From Desulfomicrobium sp. UBA5193 (GTDB lineage: Bacteria; Desulfobacterota; Desulfovibrionia; Desulfovibrionales; Desulfomicrobiaceae), in NCBI GenBank assembly GCA_002412965.1, contig DHWB01000006.1, forward strand, positions 115,561 through 179,560: a DNA stretch of 64,000 bases, in the 5' to 3' direction. This document shows positions 23,910 to 32,949 of this stretch, piece by piece (position 1 is the stretch's first letter; each line of letters opens with the position of its first letter). A program made the position numbers and the translations under genes. The notes beneath the pieces are model-generated. The model saw only the letters and a list, made by a program, of their open reading frames with translations, was not told the DNA's origin and ran no database searches.

Positions 23910-26900
23910 ATGAGCGGTTTTACCCATCTGCATTGTCATTCCGAGTACAGTCTGCTCGACGGAGCCATCCGTTTGAAGGACCTGTGCGCACGGGCCGTGG
24001 ACTTCGGCTTTTCGTCCGCCGCGGTCACCGATCATGGCAACCTGTTCGGTTCCGTGCCCTTCTACCTGGAAGCCAAGAAGCATGGCATAAAGCCCATCAT
24101 CGGCAGCGAAGTCTACATCGCCGACGACATGTCCGACCGGGAAAACAAGAAGCGATACCATCTGGTTCTCCTGGCTCAGAACCTCGTGGGCTACCACAAC
24201 CTGGTCAAGATCGTGACCGCCGGTTTTCTGGAGGGGTTCTACTACAAGCCCCGGGTGGACAAGAAATACCTGCGCGCCCACTCCGAGGGTCTCATCTGCC
24301 TGTCGGCCTGCCTGCAGGGCGAGGTGCCGTACGCCCTGCGTCACGGCACCTTCGACAATGCCCTGCTCAAGGCCAAAGAATACATGGAGATCTTTCCGGA
24401 CCGCTTCTACCTTGAGCTGCAATCCAACGGCCTCAAAGAGCAGGAGGTCGTCAACGACCGGCTCATCGAGCTGGCCCATGAGACGGGCCTGCCGCTGGTG
24501 GCCACCAACGACTGCCACTATCTGGGCAAGGACGACCACGAGGCCCACGACATCCTGCTGTGCGTGGGCACGGGCAAGATCGCCTCGGAAAAGCAGCGCC
24601 TGCGGTTCGACACCAACGAGTTTTATTACAAGGCCCCGGAAGAGATGGAGGCCGCTTTCGTTCATTGCCCCGAGGCCGTGGAGAACGCTGGCCGCATCGC
24701 GGACATGTGCGAGGTGGAGCTGAAGCTCAAGCAGCATTTCTTCCCGGTCTATGACGTGCCCGCGGGTTCGACCCTGGACGAGGAGTTCCGCCGCCTGTCC
24801 GAGGAGGGGCTCAAGGAGCGCATCGCCGCTCTGCCGTATGAGGTGGACGAGACCTTTTACCGCGAGCGCCTTGAGTTTGAGCTCAAAGTCATCATCGAGA
24901 AGGGCTTCCCGGCCTACTTCATGATCGTGCAGGATTTCATCAACTGGGCGAAATCGCAGAACATCCCCGTTGGTCCGGGGCGCGGCTCGGCCGCCGGGTC
25001 CCTGGTGTCGTACGCGCTCAAGATCACGGACCTGGACCCCATCCGCTACGCGCTGTTCTTCGAGCGCTTCCTGAACGTGGAGCGCGCCTCCCTGCCTGAT
25101 ATCGACGTGGATTTCTGCTACAACCGCCGCGACGAAGTCATCAAATACGTCTCCGAAAAGTACGGGTCCGACCACGTGGCCCAGATCGTGGCCTTCGGGA
25201 CCATGAAGGCCAAGGGCGCCATCCGCGACGTGGCCCGGGCCCTTGATGTCAGCCTCAAGGACGCCGACCGCATCGCCAAGCTCATCCCTGACGACCTGAA
25301 GATGACCCTGACCAAGGCCCTGGACGAGGAGCCGGAGCTCAGAAACCTCATCAACAGTGACCCACAGTACAAAAAGCTCTACGATGTGGCCCGCCGCCTG
25401 GAGGGTCTGGCCCGTCACTCGTCGATTCATGCCGCGGGCATCGTCATTTCCCAGAAGCCCATGGTCGAGTACCTGCCCCTGCACAAGGGCAAGAACGGGG
25501 AAGTCGTGACCCAGTTGGACATGAAGAAGGTCGAGCTGATCGGCCTCATCAAGTTCGACTTTCTGGGCCTGAAAACCCTGACCGTCATCGACGACGCCCT
25601 GAAGCTCATCCGCAAGAACAACAAACTCGTGCCGATCCTGGAAAAGCTGCCCCTCGACGACCCGCAGACCTTCGAGCTGCTCTGCCGGGGAGAGACGGAC
25701 GGCGTGTTCCAGCTGGAATCCGACGGCATGCGCCGGGTGCTGCGCGGTCTCAAACCCTCCTGCTTCGAGGACATCATCGCGCTCTTGGCCCTGTACCGGC
25801 CGGGACCCCTTGAGAGCGGCATGGTCGATGACTTCATCGGCCGCAAGCACGGGCTGCGCGCGGTCGAGTATGAATTTCCGGAGCTGGCCCCCGTGGTCCA
25901 CCCCATCCTGGAGGACACCTACGGGGTCATCCTCTACCAGGAACAGGTCATGAAGATCGCCTCTGACCTGGCCAAGTATTCCCTGGGCGAAGGCGACAAC
26001 CTGCGCCGGGCCATGGGCAAGAAGGACCCGGCGGAGATGGCCAAGCAGCGGGTGCGCTTTCTGGACGGCGCGCGCGAGAACAACATCTCCCAGGAGGCCG
26101 CCGAGTACATCTTCGACCTGATGGAAAAATTCGCGGGCTACGGGTTCAACAAGTCCCACAGCGCGGCCTACGCCGTCATCTCCTACCAGACCGCCTACGT
26201 GAAGGCCCATTACCCGGCCGAGTTCATGGCCGCCATCATCACCTCGGAGGTGTCCAACTCCGACAAGATCCTGGCCCATGTCAGCGCCTGCCGGGACATG
26301 GGCATCGAGGTCCTGCCCCCGGACGTGAACAGGAGCTACAACGAGTTCACGGTCGAGGGCGAGTCCATCCGCTACGGCCTGTCCGGGATCAAGGGCGTGG
26401 GCGAGGGCGCCGTGGAATCCATTGTGGAGGAGCGTGACAAGGACGGCAATTTCACCAGCCTGCTCGATTTCTGCCACCGCGTGAACCTGCGCAAGGTCAA
26501 CAAGAAGGTCCTCGATTCCCTCATCAAGTCCGGGGCCATGGACCGCTTCGGGTGTTCGCGGCGGGCGCTGCTCGAAGGCCTGGACAAGGTCCAGGCCATG
26601 GCCCAGAAGCGGGCCAAGCGCAAAACATCAGGACAGCTCTCGTTCATGGGCATGGTCGAGGAGAACACCTGCAACCTGACAGGGCTTGGCATCGAGGGCG
26701 AGGACGCGGAGCTGCCGGAGTTCGGGGACGACGAGAAGTGCCGCATGGAAAAGGAGGCCTTCGGGTTCTTCCTGATTGGGCACCCGCTGCAGCCTTTCCG
26801 TCAGGAGATCCGGCGGCTGGGCTACGCGTCTCTGGCCCAGTGCGCGGACATGCCGGAAAAGACCCCCGTGCAGGTGCCGGTGCTGGTCACGTCGACCAAG

Positions 26901-27365
26901 ACCATCAACACCAAGAAGGGTGACCGCATGGCCTTTTGCGGCATCGAGGATTTGAGCGGTTCGGGCGAGGCCATCGTCTTTTCCGAGCCGTATGTGGCCT
27001 ACCGCGACCTGCTCGCCTCTGAGGAGCCGCTGCTCATGACGGGGGTCGTGGCCAAGCGCGACTCCATGAACGAGGAGAGCGAGGACGCCCCCAAAAAGCC
27101 CAAGATCCTGGCCGAGACGTTCAAGCTCCTGTCCGAGGTGGTCGGCTCGGGGTCGGAGCCGGTGGTGCTTTTTGTGCGCACGAACGGCCGGGAGCCGGAC
27201 TGGGCTGGGCTGGGTGCGATCATGAAGCAGTATCCGGGCCAGGCTCCGGTGCATATCGATCTGGTGCGCGAGGATTATGTCTGCCGCATGCAGTGCGGAC
27301 CGGACTACATGGTCGCGCCGTGCCCGGATTTCTGGCGGGATTTTGAACTGTGGCGATTGGCATGA
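23910..27365 (+). CDS. dnaE: DNA polymerase III alpha subunit
   Basis: The replicative polymerase catalytic subunit, 1151 residues. Domains in order: an N-terminal PHP domain beginning FTHLHCHSEYSLLDGAI with its histidines kept, the C-family palm with GPGRGSAAGSLVSYAL (about 352) and the catalytic PDIDVDF aspartates near residue 397-401, fingers with the FNKSHSAAYA segment, a helix-hairpin-helix region near 850, and a C-terminal OB fold (about 1000-1060). No exonuclease insertion, so this is DnaE rather than PolC. Confidence 0.98.
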   Translation: MSGFTHLHCHSEYSLLDGAIRLKDLCARAVDFGFSSAAVTDHGNLFGSVPFYLEAKKHGIKPIIGSEVYIADDMSDRENKKRYHLVLLAQNLVGYHNLVKIVTAGFLEGFYYKPRVDKKYLRAHSEGLICLSACLQGEVPYALRHGTFDNALLKAKEYMEIFPDRFYLELQSNGLKEQEVVNDRLIELAHETGLPLVATNDCHYLGKDDHEAHDILLCVGTGKIASEKQRLRFDTNEFYYKAPEEMEAAFVHCPEAVENAGRIADMCEVELKLKQHFFPVYDVPAGSTLDEEFRRLSEEGLKERIAALPYEVDETFYRERLEFELKVIIEKGFPAYFMIVQDFINWAKSQNIPVGPGRGSAAGSLVSYALKITDLDPIRYALFFERFLNVERASLPDIDVDFCYNRRDEVIKYVSEKYGSDHVAQIVAFGTMKAKGAIRDVARALDVSLKDADRIAKLIPDDLKMTLTKALDEEPELRNLINSDPQYKKLYDVARRLEGLARHSSIHAAGIVISQKPMVEYLPLHKGKNGEVVTQLDMKKVELIGLIKFDFLGLKTLTVIDDALKLIRKNNKLVPILEKLPLDDPQTFELLCRGETDGVFQLESDGMRRVLRGLKPSCFEDIIALLALYRPGPLESGMVDDFIGRKHGLRAVEYEFPELAPVVHPILEDTYGVILYQEQVMKIASDLAKYSLGEGDNLRRAMGKKDPAEMAKQRVRFLDGARENNISQEAAEYIFDLMEKFAGYGFNKSHSAAYAVISYQTAYVKAHYPAEFMAAIITSEVSNSDKILAHVSACRDMGIEVLPPDVNRSYNEFTVEGESIRYGLSGIKGVGEGAVESIVEERDKDGNFTSLLDFCHRVNLRKVNKKVLDSLIKSGAMDRFGCSRRALLEGLDKVQAMAQKRAKRKTSGQLSFMGMVEENTCNLTGLGIEGEDAELPEFGDDEKCRMEKEAFGFFLIGHPLQPFRQEIRRLGYASLAQCADMPEKTPVQVPVLVTSTKTINTKKGDRMAFCGIEDLSGSGEAIVFSEPYVAYRDLLASEEPLLMTGVVAKRDSMNEESEDAPKKPKILAETFKLLSEVVGSGSEPVVLFVRTNGREPDWAGLGAIMKQYPGQAPVHIDLVREDYVCRMQCGPDYMVAPCPDFWRDFELWRLA

Positions 27366-27385
27366 ACACGACGGACGGAGGATGG

Positions 27386-27778
27386 ATGACACAAGGAACA
27401 TGGCGGCTCAGGGTGAGTTCGGATTTCAGCTCCTCGCACCAGCTGCATCATTACGAAGGCAAATGCGAGAACATGCACGGCCACAATTTCACGGTGGAGG
27501 TGGATGTCGTCGGCGACTCCCTTCATCCGAAGCTGGGCATCCTCATGGATTTCAAGGAGCTCAAGCGACTGCTGAAAGTGGTGACCGACGAACTCGATCA
27601 CAGGCATTTGAATGACCTGCCCGCCTTTAAGGCCCAGAACCCTTCCTCGGAGCTGCTGGCCCAGTTCGTGTTCCGGCGCATGAAGGATTTGCTGGCCCCG
27701 CATCCGGTGAGTCTGGCCGAGGTCATGGTCTCGGAGAAAGAGAGCTCCAGAGCCTATTACTCCGAAGGGCGGGACTGA
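27386..27778 (+). CDS. queD: 6-carboxy-5,6,7,8-tetrahydropterin synthase (QueD)
   Basis: Makes 6-carboxytetrahydropterin from dihydroneopterin triphosphate in queuosine synthesis. A 130-residue PTPS-fold protein with zinc ligands His18, His31 and His33 and the catalytic Cys27 in CENMHGHNF, plus LGILMDFKELK and LDHRHLND. GGAGG is placed for the ATG at 27386; earlier in-frame ATGs at 27350 and 27362 lie inside or beside the dnaE end. Its stop overlaps the next start (TGATG). A full-size queC/E/F set is not in the window. Confidence 0.92.
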   Translation: MTQGTWRLRVSSDFSSSHQLHHYEGKCENMHGHNFTVEVDVVGDSLHPKLGILMDFKELKRLLKVVTDELDHRHLNDLPAFKAQNPSSELLAQFVFRRMKDLLAPHPVSLAEVMVSEKESSRAYYSEGRD

Positions 27779-28239
27779 TGCGCGCAGTCCTGCAGCGGGT
27801 GCGCAGCGCATCCGTTTCCGTTGAGGGCCGCATCATCGGCGAGATCGGGCCGGGCATCGTGGTGCTGCTTGGCTTCGGCGGCAGCGACGGGTCCGGCATG
27901 ATCGGCGGGCCGGTCTGGATCAGGTTCATGCAGAAGCTGCTGGGCCTGCGCCTTTTTCCCGACGCGGGCGGTCCCATCAATGCGAGCCTGGCCGATCACG
28001 GCGGGGGGATACTTGTGGTCTCGCAGTTCACGCTCTACGCCGATGTCAAAAAGGGCCGCCGTCCCTCTTTTTCTAAAGCCGCTCAGCCCGAGGCGGCGCT
28101 GGCTCTCTACAAGGCCTTTGTGGCCGACTTGCGCCGGCAGTGGTCGCAGGTGGCCGAGGGCGAATTCGGCGCGGACATGGACGTGTCCCTTGTCAACTGG
28201 GGTCCGGTCACGATCTGGCTGGACAGCGACGAGCTGTAG
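27778..28239 (+). CDS. dtd: D-aminoacyl-tRNA deacylase
   Basis: Hydrolyses D-amino acids, and glycine on tRNA-Ala, from mischarged tRNA. 153 residues with the start MRAVLQRVRSASVSV, the SQFTLYAD motif (about 81-88) and the cis Gly-Pro motif NWGPVTIWLDS (about 140-150). Coupled to queD through TGATG. An intergenic inverted repeat follows at 28253-28308. Confidence 0.96.
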   Translation: MRAVLQRVRSASVSVEGRIIGEIGPGIVVLLGFGGSDGSGMIGGPVWIRFMQKLLGLRLFPDAGGPINASLADHGGGILVVSQFTLYADVKKGRRPSFSKAAQPEAALALYKAFVADLRRQWSQVAEGEFGADMDVSLVNWGPVTIWLDSDEL

Positions 28240-28252
28240 ATTCCTCTTGGCA

Positions 28253-28308
28253 GGCATGTTGCTAGCATGTTCCCGAACGTTCATTTTTTGACAGGAAGCA
28301 ACATGCCC
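28253..28308. repeat. 11-bp inverted repeat with nested palindrome, upstream of the CgeB-like gene
   Basis: GGCATGTTGCT (28253-28263) and its perfect complement AGCAACATGCC (28298-28308) flank a 34-bp spacer that contains the palindrome GAACGTTC (28275-28282). There is no T-run after the right arm, so it does not look like a plain terminator. It could be an operator or an mRNA leader structure. Confidence 0.6.
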
Positions 28309-28362
28309 CCCTTCATCACGACCTGTTTTTCCCCGCTCCCATCCTGCGGCAAGGCCTGAACA

Positions 28363-30033
28363 ATGGTTGCCGCGAACTATACCGCAGAACGTGTCCACGC
28401 CGATAACGGCTCCGTGGACGTGCGCGTCCTGCGCGACGGCCGCGCCCAGATGCTGGGCGGCAAGCGCGGAGGCGACAACGAGCTTCGCCGCGTGGCGGAG
28501 ATTCCGGCCAGCGGCGTCTTGCCGGTCTTTCTGGGCGCGGGTCTCGGGGTTGGGCTCGGGGACGTGCTGGCGCGAACTTCCGGCCCTGTGGCCGTGGTCG
28601 ATGGCGAGGAGCCGATCTTCACACTGACCGGAGTGCGGGAAAAATGGCGGGACGACCCCCGGGTCTACTGGCTGGAAGAGGACGACCCGGAAGCGGCCCT
28701 GAACAATCTCACGCGCTGGCAGCTCCGTCACGGCGGCCTGCCGTTCGCGCCAGTCCTCGATCCCTTCCATGCCCGTTTGCGTCCGGAGCTGTACCGGGTG
28801 CTGGGCGAACGTCTGGCCTTGAGCGGCAAGGTAGATTTCTGGAATCACGTGCGCTACCCCAAATTCCGCGCGTCCGCCCCGCGCGTGCTGCTGCTGACCA
28901 GCTCCTATTTTCTGATGGGCGAGCTTGAGGCGGCCTGCGCTAGGCTCGGCTACGCGACCTCCTTTGTGCAGCTGCCCAGCCAGGAAATCGGCAGCCAGGA
29001 GTTCGTGGAGAGCATTCTTGCGGCGATCCTGTCGTTCCGCCCGGACTTCGTGCTGACCATCAACCACCTCGGGGTGGACAAGGAAGGCATCCTGACGGCG
29101 CTCTTGGCCCGCATGGAACTGCCCCTGGCGTCGTGGTTCGTCGACAACCCGCACCTGATCCTCTACGTCTATGAGAACCTGGCTTCGGATTGGGTCACGC
29201 TCTTCACCTGGGATGTGGACAACATCGAGTCCCTGAAGGCGCAGGGCTTTTCGCGCGTTCATTATCTGCCCCTGGCCACGGATCCGCATCGCTTCGTATT
29301 TTCGCCGGACACAAAGCCCGTGCGCGACGTGGCCTTTGTCGGCAACTCCATGGTGCACAAGGTGCGGGCCAAGCTGCGGCACTATGCTTTTCCATCCGCC
29401 CTCATCTCAGGTCTCGAAGAGTTGGGCTGGGCCTTCATGGCCAGCGGAGCGCTGTCCGTGGGCAAATTTCTGGAGGAGTATCCTCGACACGCGGAGCTCT
29501 TTCGGGCGCTGCCCGATGTGGACACACGGCTTGCCTTCGAGACTCTCATCACCTGGCAGGCTACACTGCTCTACCGCCTGCAGCGGGTGGAGCGGCTGCT
29601 GCCCTTTCAGCCGCTGCTGGTCGGCGATCCGGGCTGGCATGAGCTTTTGCCTCAGGGCGGCTGGAGCTATCACCGCGAACTCAACTACTATGCCGACCTG
29701 CCACTTTTTTATCCCGCCACACGCATCAACTTCAACTGCACCAGCCAGCAGATGAAGGGCGCGGTCAATCAGCGCGTCTTCGACGTGCCGGTCTGCGGCG
29801 GGTTTCTGCTGACCGATCACCGGCGGCAGATGGAGGACTTGTTCGAGCCCGGACGGGAAATCATCTCCTATCAGGATCCTGAGGAGATTCCCGAGCTGGT
29901 GCGCCACTACCTGCCGCGCGAAGCTGAGCGCAGGCGAGTGACCGAGGCGGCGCGGGCGCGCATCCTCGCCGAGCACACCTACGACCTGCGCCTTGCGTCC
30001 CTGGTCCGGACCATGCGCTCCATCTACGGGTAG
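28363..30033 (+). CDS. CgeB-family glycosyltransferase-like protein
   Basis: A 556-residue protein whose C-terminal half matches the CgeB/DUF3880-type glycosyltransferases of Desulfovibrio-like bacteria: INFNCTSQQMKGAVNQRVFDVPVCGGFLLTDH and LFEPGREIISYQDPEEIPELVRHYL are characteristic. The N-terminal 170 residues are a separate region with a glycine-rich VFLGAGLGVGLGDVLA motif, as in SAM-like or nucleotide folds. Such genes often lie near flagellin or spore-coat glycosylation loci; here the next gene 3 bp away is a GT9 enzyme, so both may act on one glycan. Function is inferred. Confidence 0.8.
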   Translation: MVAANYTAERVHADNGSVDVRVLRDGRAQMLGGKRGGDNELRRVAEIPASGVLPVFLGAGLGVGLGDVLARTSGPVAVVDGEEPIFTLTGVREKWRDDPRVYWLEEDDPEAALNNLTRWQLRHGGLPFAPVLDPFHARLRPELYRVLGERLALSGKVDFWNHVRYPKFRASAPRVLLLTSSYFLMGELEAACARLGYATSFVQLPSQEIGSQEFVESILAAILSFRPDFVLTINHLGVDKEGILTALLARMELPLASWFVDNPHLILYVYENLASDWVTLFTWDVDNIESLKAQGFSRVHYLPLATDPHRFVFSPDTKPVRDVAFVGNSMVHKVRAKLRHYAFPSALISGLEELGWAFMASGALSVGKFLEEYPRHAELFRALPDVDTRLAFETLITWQATLLYRLQRVERLLPFQPLLVGDPGWHELLPQGGWSYHRELNYYADLPLFYPATRINFNCTSQQMKGAVNQRVFDVPVCGGFLLTDHRRQMEDLFEPGREIISYQDPEEIPELVRHYLPREAERRRVTEAARARILAEHTYDLRLASLVRTMRSIYG

Positions 30034-30036
30034 GCC

Positions 30037-31425
30037 ATGCGTCCCATCCTGGTCATCCAGATGCAGCGCATGGGCGATCTGATCCTGTCCTATCCTCTTT
30101 TTTTGTGGCTGGAGAGGGTCTACCCCGGCCATCCGATCTGGGTCTTGGCCGAGCCCACCTTCGCCATCCCGCTCGCACGCCTCAGCCCTCAGGTGCGCTA
30201 TCTGGATTTTGCGCATAGCGGCGAGGTCCTGCGGGAAAAATTCCATCTAGTCATCAACCTGAGCCACCGCGCCCGGAGCATGGAGCTTGCCGGGCGGCTG
30301 CACTGCGAGTCTCTGGTCGGGGGCTACATCCGGGACGGGGTGACGCGCATCGCCGGAGTCTGGCAGGAATACCGCGCGTCGCTGACGCACAACAACCGCC
30401 ACAACCGTTTTCATTGGGCCGACCTGAACGCGCTCGACGTCATCCCGCCGAAGGTCATGAGCGAAACCCGCTGGCCGTTGCCGCGCGTCATGCCGGAGCC
30501 GCTGCGCAAGGTCGGGCTTTTTTTGGGCGCGAGCGAAGTGGAAAAGCGGCCCTCGGCCGCATTCTGGGCCGAGCTGGTGGGTGAACTGGAACATCGTGGG
30601 CATATTCCAGTCCTCCTGGGCGGACCCGGCGAACGGGATTTGTGCCGCGAAGTGCGGCGGCTTGCCGCCCGGCCCGTGGCCAGCGCCTGCGGTTCCCTGG
30701 GGCTGGACCAGTTCGCCATGTTCGGGCAGGGCCTCGCGGCCCTGATCACCCCCGATACCGGCCCCATGCACCTGGGGGCCTGGTCGGGCCTGCGGGTCCT
30801 CAACTTGTCCATGGGGCCGGTGCACGCCTTTGAGACCGGGCCGTATCAGCCGGGACACGTGGTGCTGCGCAGCGCGCGGGATTGCGTGGGCTGCTGGCAG
30901 TGCCGTTTCGACCGTCCGCGTTGCCATGATCCATTCAAGCCTGCGCGGGTGGTGCGGGTGCTGGAGGCGATGCGGCATGGCCAGCGGGGGCGGCTGGAAG
31001 GCTTGCGGCTCCCGGGGCTGGAAATTTTCGTCACCGGCCGCAAGGGCGGACTGTATGATCTGGCTCCGATCAGCGCGCGGGCCACGGCCGCGCAGAGCCT
31101 GGGCGCGTACTGGCATGCCTACTGGCGGCATGCCTTCGGGATCGGTCCCCTACGTGAATGTCAGGCTGCGGCGGCAGAGCTGCGTGCGGCCCATGCCCCC
31201 CTGGTCCGCAGCATGACCGCCTCGGCCCTGCGGTTTTTCCGCTCAGTGGCCGCGGCTTCCGATACGGACCTGTCAGGTCTCAAGTGGGACCGTGAGCAAC
31301 CCGCCTTGCGTTCCCTGAGCGGGTACGCGGCGGTTCATCTGTCCAATCACGACGTCTCGCCGGCCAGCCGGAGGCGAGTCCTCGCCCTGGCCGAAGAGCA
31401 TCTGCGGCTTCTTTCCGAAACCTAG
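30037..31425 (+). CDS. GT9-type heptosyltransferase-like protein
   Basis: A 462-residue protein of the ADP-heptose:LPS heptosyltransferase family. The N-terminal half begins ILVIQMQRMGDLILSYPLF; the donor-binding half has LGLDQFAMFGQGLAALITPDTGPMHLGAW, the family motif. A Cys-rich DCVGCWQC segment follows, then about 130 extra C-terminal residues not needed for GT9 catalysis, whose role I cannot assign. Starts 3 bp after the CgeB-like gene and ends before a bidirectional terminator. Confidence 0.85.
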   Translation: MRPILVIQMQRMGDLILSYPLFLWLERVYPGHPIWVLAEPTFAIPLARLSPQVRYLDFAHSGEVLREKFHLVINLSHRARSMELAGRLHCESLVGGYIRDGVTRIAGVWQEYRASLTHNNRHNRFHWADLNALDVIPPKVMSETRWPLPRVMPEPLRKVGLFLGASEVEKRPSAAFWAELVGELEHRGHIPVLLGGPGERDLCREVRRLAARPVASACGSLGLDQFAMFGQGLAALITPDTGPMHLGAWSGLRVLNLSMGPVHAFETGPYQPGHVVLRSARDCVGCWQCRFDRPRCHDPFKPARVVRVLEAMRHGQRGRLEGLRLPGLEIFVTGRKGGLYDLAPISARATAAQSLGAYWHAYWRHAFGIGPLRECQAAAAELRAAHAPLVRSMTASALRFFRSVAAASDTDLSGLKWDREQPALRSLSGYAAVHLSNHDVSPASRRRVLALAEEHLRLLSET

Positions 31426-31493
31426 CGCGCAGGCCACGGCCTGCCGTTTTGTCCCGGCTCCGCCGCATTGACCGGCCCAGTTTTCCACCGCAC

Positions 31494-31522
31494 AAAAAAG
31501 GCGACCATCGGTCGCCTTTTTT
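31494..31522. terminator. Bidirectional terminator, GT9 gene / oprM-like gene
   Basis: GGCGACC-ATC-GGTCGCC (31500-31516) flanked by six A on the left and six T on the right, between convergent genes. Confidence 0.92.
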
Positions 31523-31539
31523 GTTTCAATATTGGTGGG

Positions 31540-32949
31540 TTATTGAATTGACGCCACGCGCGGCGCATTTTCCTGCCAGCCACCGCCCAGGGCGGTGAAG
31601 AGCTCCACTGCGGTCAGTCTCTGAGCCAGGCGAATGTTCAGGAGGATCAGCCGTGCGGAGAACAGGGTGCGCTCGGCGTCGTGCAGGGCGAAGGCGCTCT
31701 CCAGTCCGGCCAGGTATCTTTGGTCGACCAGGATGCGGCTCTGGCTTGAACTGCTGACGCGCCGGATCAGAGCCTGGACCTGGCCCTCATACCCCTGGGT
31801 TTTGGCGAGCGCGTCGGCCACTTCTCGGAAGGCGTTTTGGATGGCCTCCTCGTAGGCGGCAATGCGGATTTTCTGTTCGGCTTCGGCGATTTGCAGATTG
31901 GCTTTGTTCCGGCCCGCGTCGAAGATCGGCAGGCTGACGCTCGGCGCGAAGGTCCAGGTCCGGGCTGCGGCGTTGAAGAGATCCGTCAGTTCCAGGCTGG
32001 CAAAGCCTGCGCTCGATGTCAGGCTGATGCGCGGGAAGAACATGGCCCGCGCCGCGCCGATCTGGGCTCCGGCAGCCCACAGCCGGTGCTCGGCTTCCAG
32101 GATGTCCGGCCGCCGTTGCAACAGCTCCGACGGCAGGCCGGGGCTGCCCGGCCCGCCGAGAGGAATGTCGTTGATGGCCTGGGCCGGGAGGTTCAGGTCC
32201 CGGACCGGACGCCCTGTGAGCACGGACAATGCGTTCTCATCCATGGCGATCTGGGCGATGAGCCGGGCCTCTTCGGCCTGGGTCACGGCCACTGCGTCTT
32301 CAGCCTGATAGCGATCCAGATCCGTGCCCACGCCGTTCTTCACCCGCGCCTGGGTTAGTTCCAGGGTGGCCTCGCGGCTGGCGCGGGTTTCCCTGGTCAG
32401 GGTCAGCGCCTCGCGATCCGAGGCCAGGGCCAGATAGGTCCGCGCGACCTGGGACACAAGGGCGATATGCACTGCCCGCCGGGCCTCTTCCGTGGCCAGG
32501 TATTCTTCTAGGGCCTTGGTTTCCAGGTTTTGCAGGCGGCCGAAGAAGTCCAGCTCGAAAGCGCTGACTCCTAGGCCCGCATTCCAGGCCCGATTGATGC
32601 CGGCCTGTCCGCCGTTCAAGTCGGCGGGCAGACGCTGGTTGGAATTCTGTCCCTGCGCGTCGATCGCGGGGAACCGGTCCGCCCTGGATATTCCTGCCTG
32701 CGCCCGGGCCTTGTCGATGTTCAGGATGGCCTGGCGCAGGCTGCGGTTTTCGCTCAGGGCCGTTTTGATGAGTTCCTGCAGGGCTGGGTCGGGGAAGGCA
32801 TCCTTCCAGCCAAGATCGCTGGCATTCTGTCCGTCCAGGGGCTCCTGCCAGGACTCGGGCACAGGCATGGCTGGGCGCTCGCGCTGCGGAGCCAGGTTTG
32901 CGCAGCCGCCCATCAATATCAGCGCAAGAATCATGATTAGTCTTCGCAT
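31540..32949 (-). CDS. Outer-membrane efflux lipoprotein (OprM/NodT family)
   Basis: TolC-like trimeric channel that carries efflux substrates across the outer membrane. The 469-residue protein has a lipoprotein signal (LILMGGC, lipidated Cys16), then two OEP repeats rich in long helices (ILNIDKARAQAGISRADRFPAID; LEAEHRLWAAGAQIGAARAMFFPRISL). It is the last gene of tetR-acrA-acrB-oprM and overlaps the pump gene by 13 bp. Confidence 0.94.
   Translation of the reverse strand: MRRLIMILALILMGGCANLAPQRERPAMPVPESWQEPLDGQNASDLGWKDAFPDPALQELIKTALSENRSLRQAILNIDKARAQAGISRADRFPAIDAQGQNSNQRLPADLNGGQAGINRAWNAGLGVSAFELDFFGRLQNLETKALEEYLATEEARRAVHIALVSQVARTYLALASDREALTLTRETRASREATLELTQARVKNGVGTDLDRYQAEDAVAVTQAEEARLIAQIAMDENALSVLTGRPVRDLNLPAQAINDIPLGGPGSPGLPSELLQRRPDILEAEHRLWAAGAQIGAARAMFFPRISLTSSAGFASLELTDLFNAAARTWTFAPSVSLPIFDAGRNKANLQIAEAEQKIRIAAYEEAIQNAFREVADALAKTQGYEGQVQALIRRVSSSSQSRILVDQRYLAGLESAFALHDAERTLFSARLILLNIRLAQRLTAVELFTALGGGWQENAPRVASIQ

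Noticed and set aside
23661..26477. A 938-codon open frame on the minus strand opposite the GT4 gene and dnaE.
   Set aside because: It is antisense to a clear dnaE, lacks any family signature, and is rich in His/Gly/Gln as expected from the complement of GC-biased codons.
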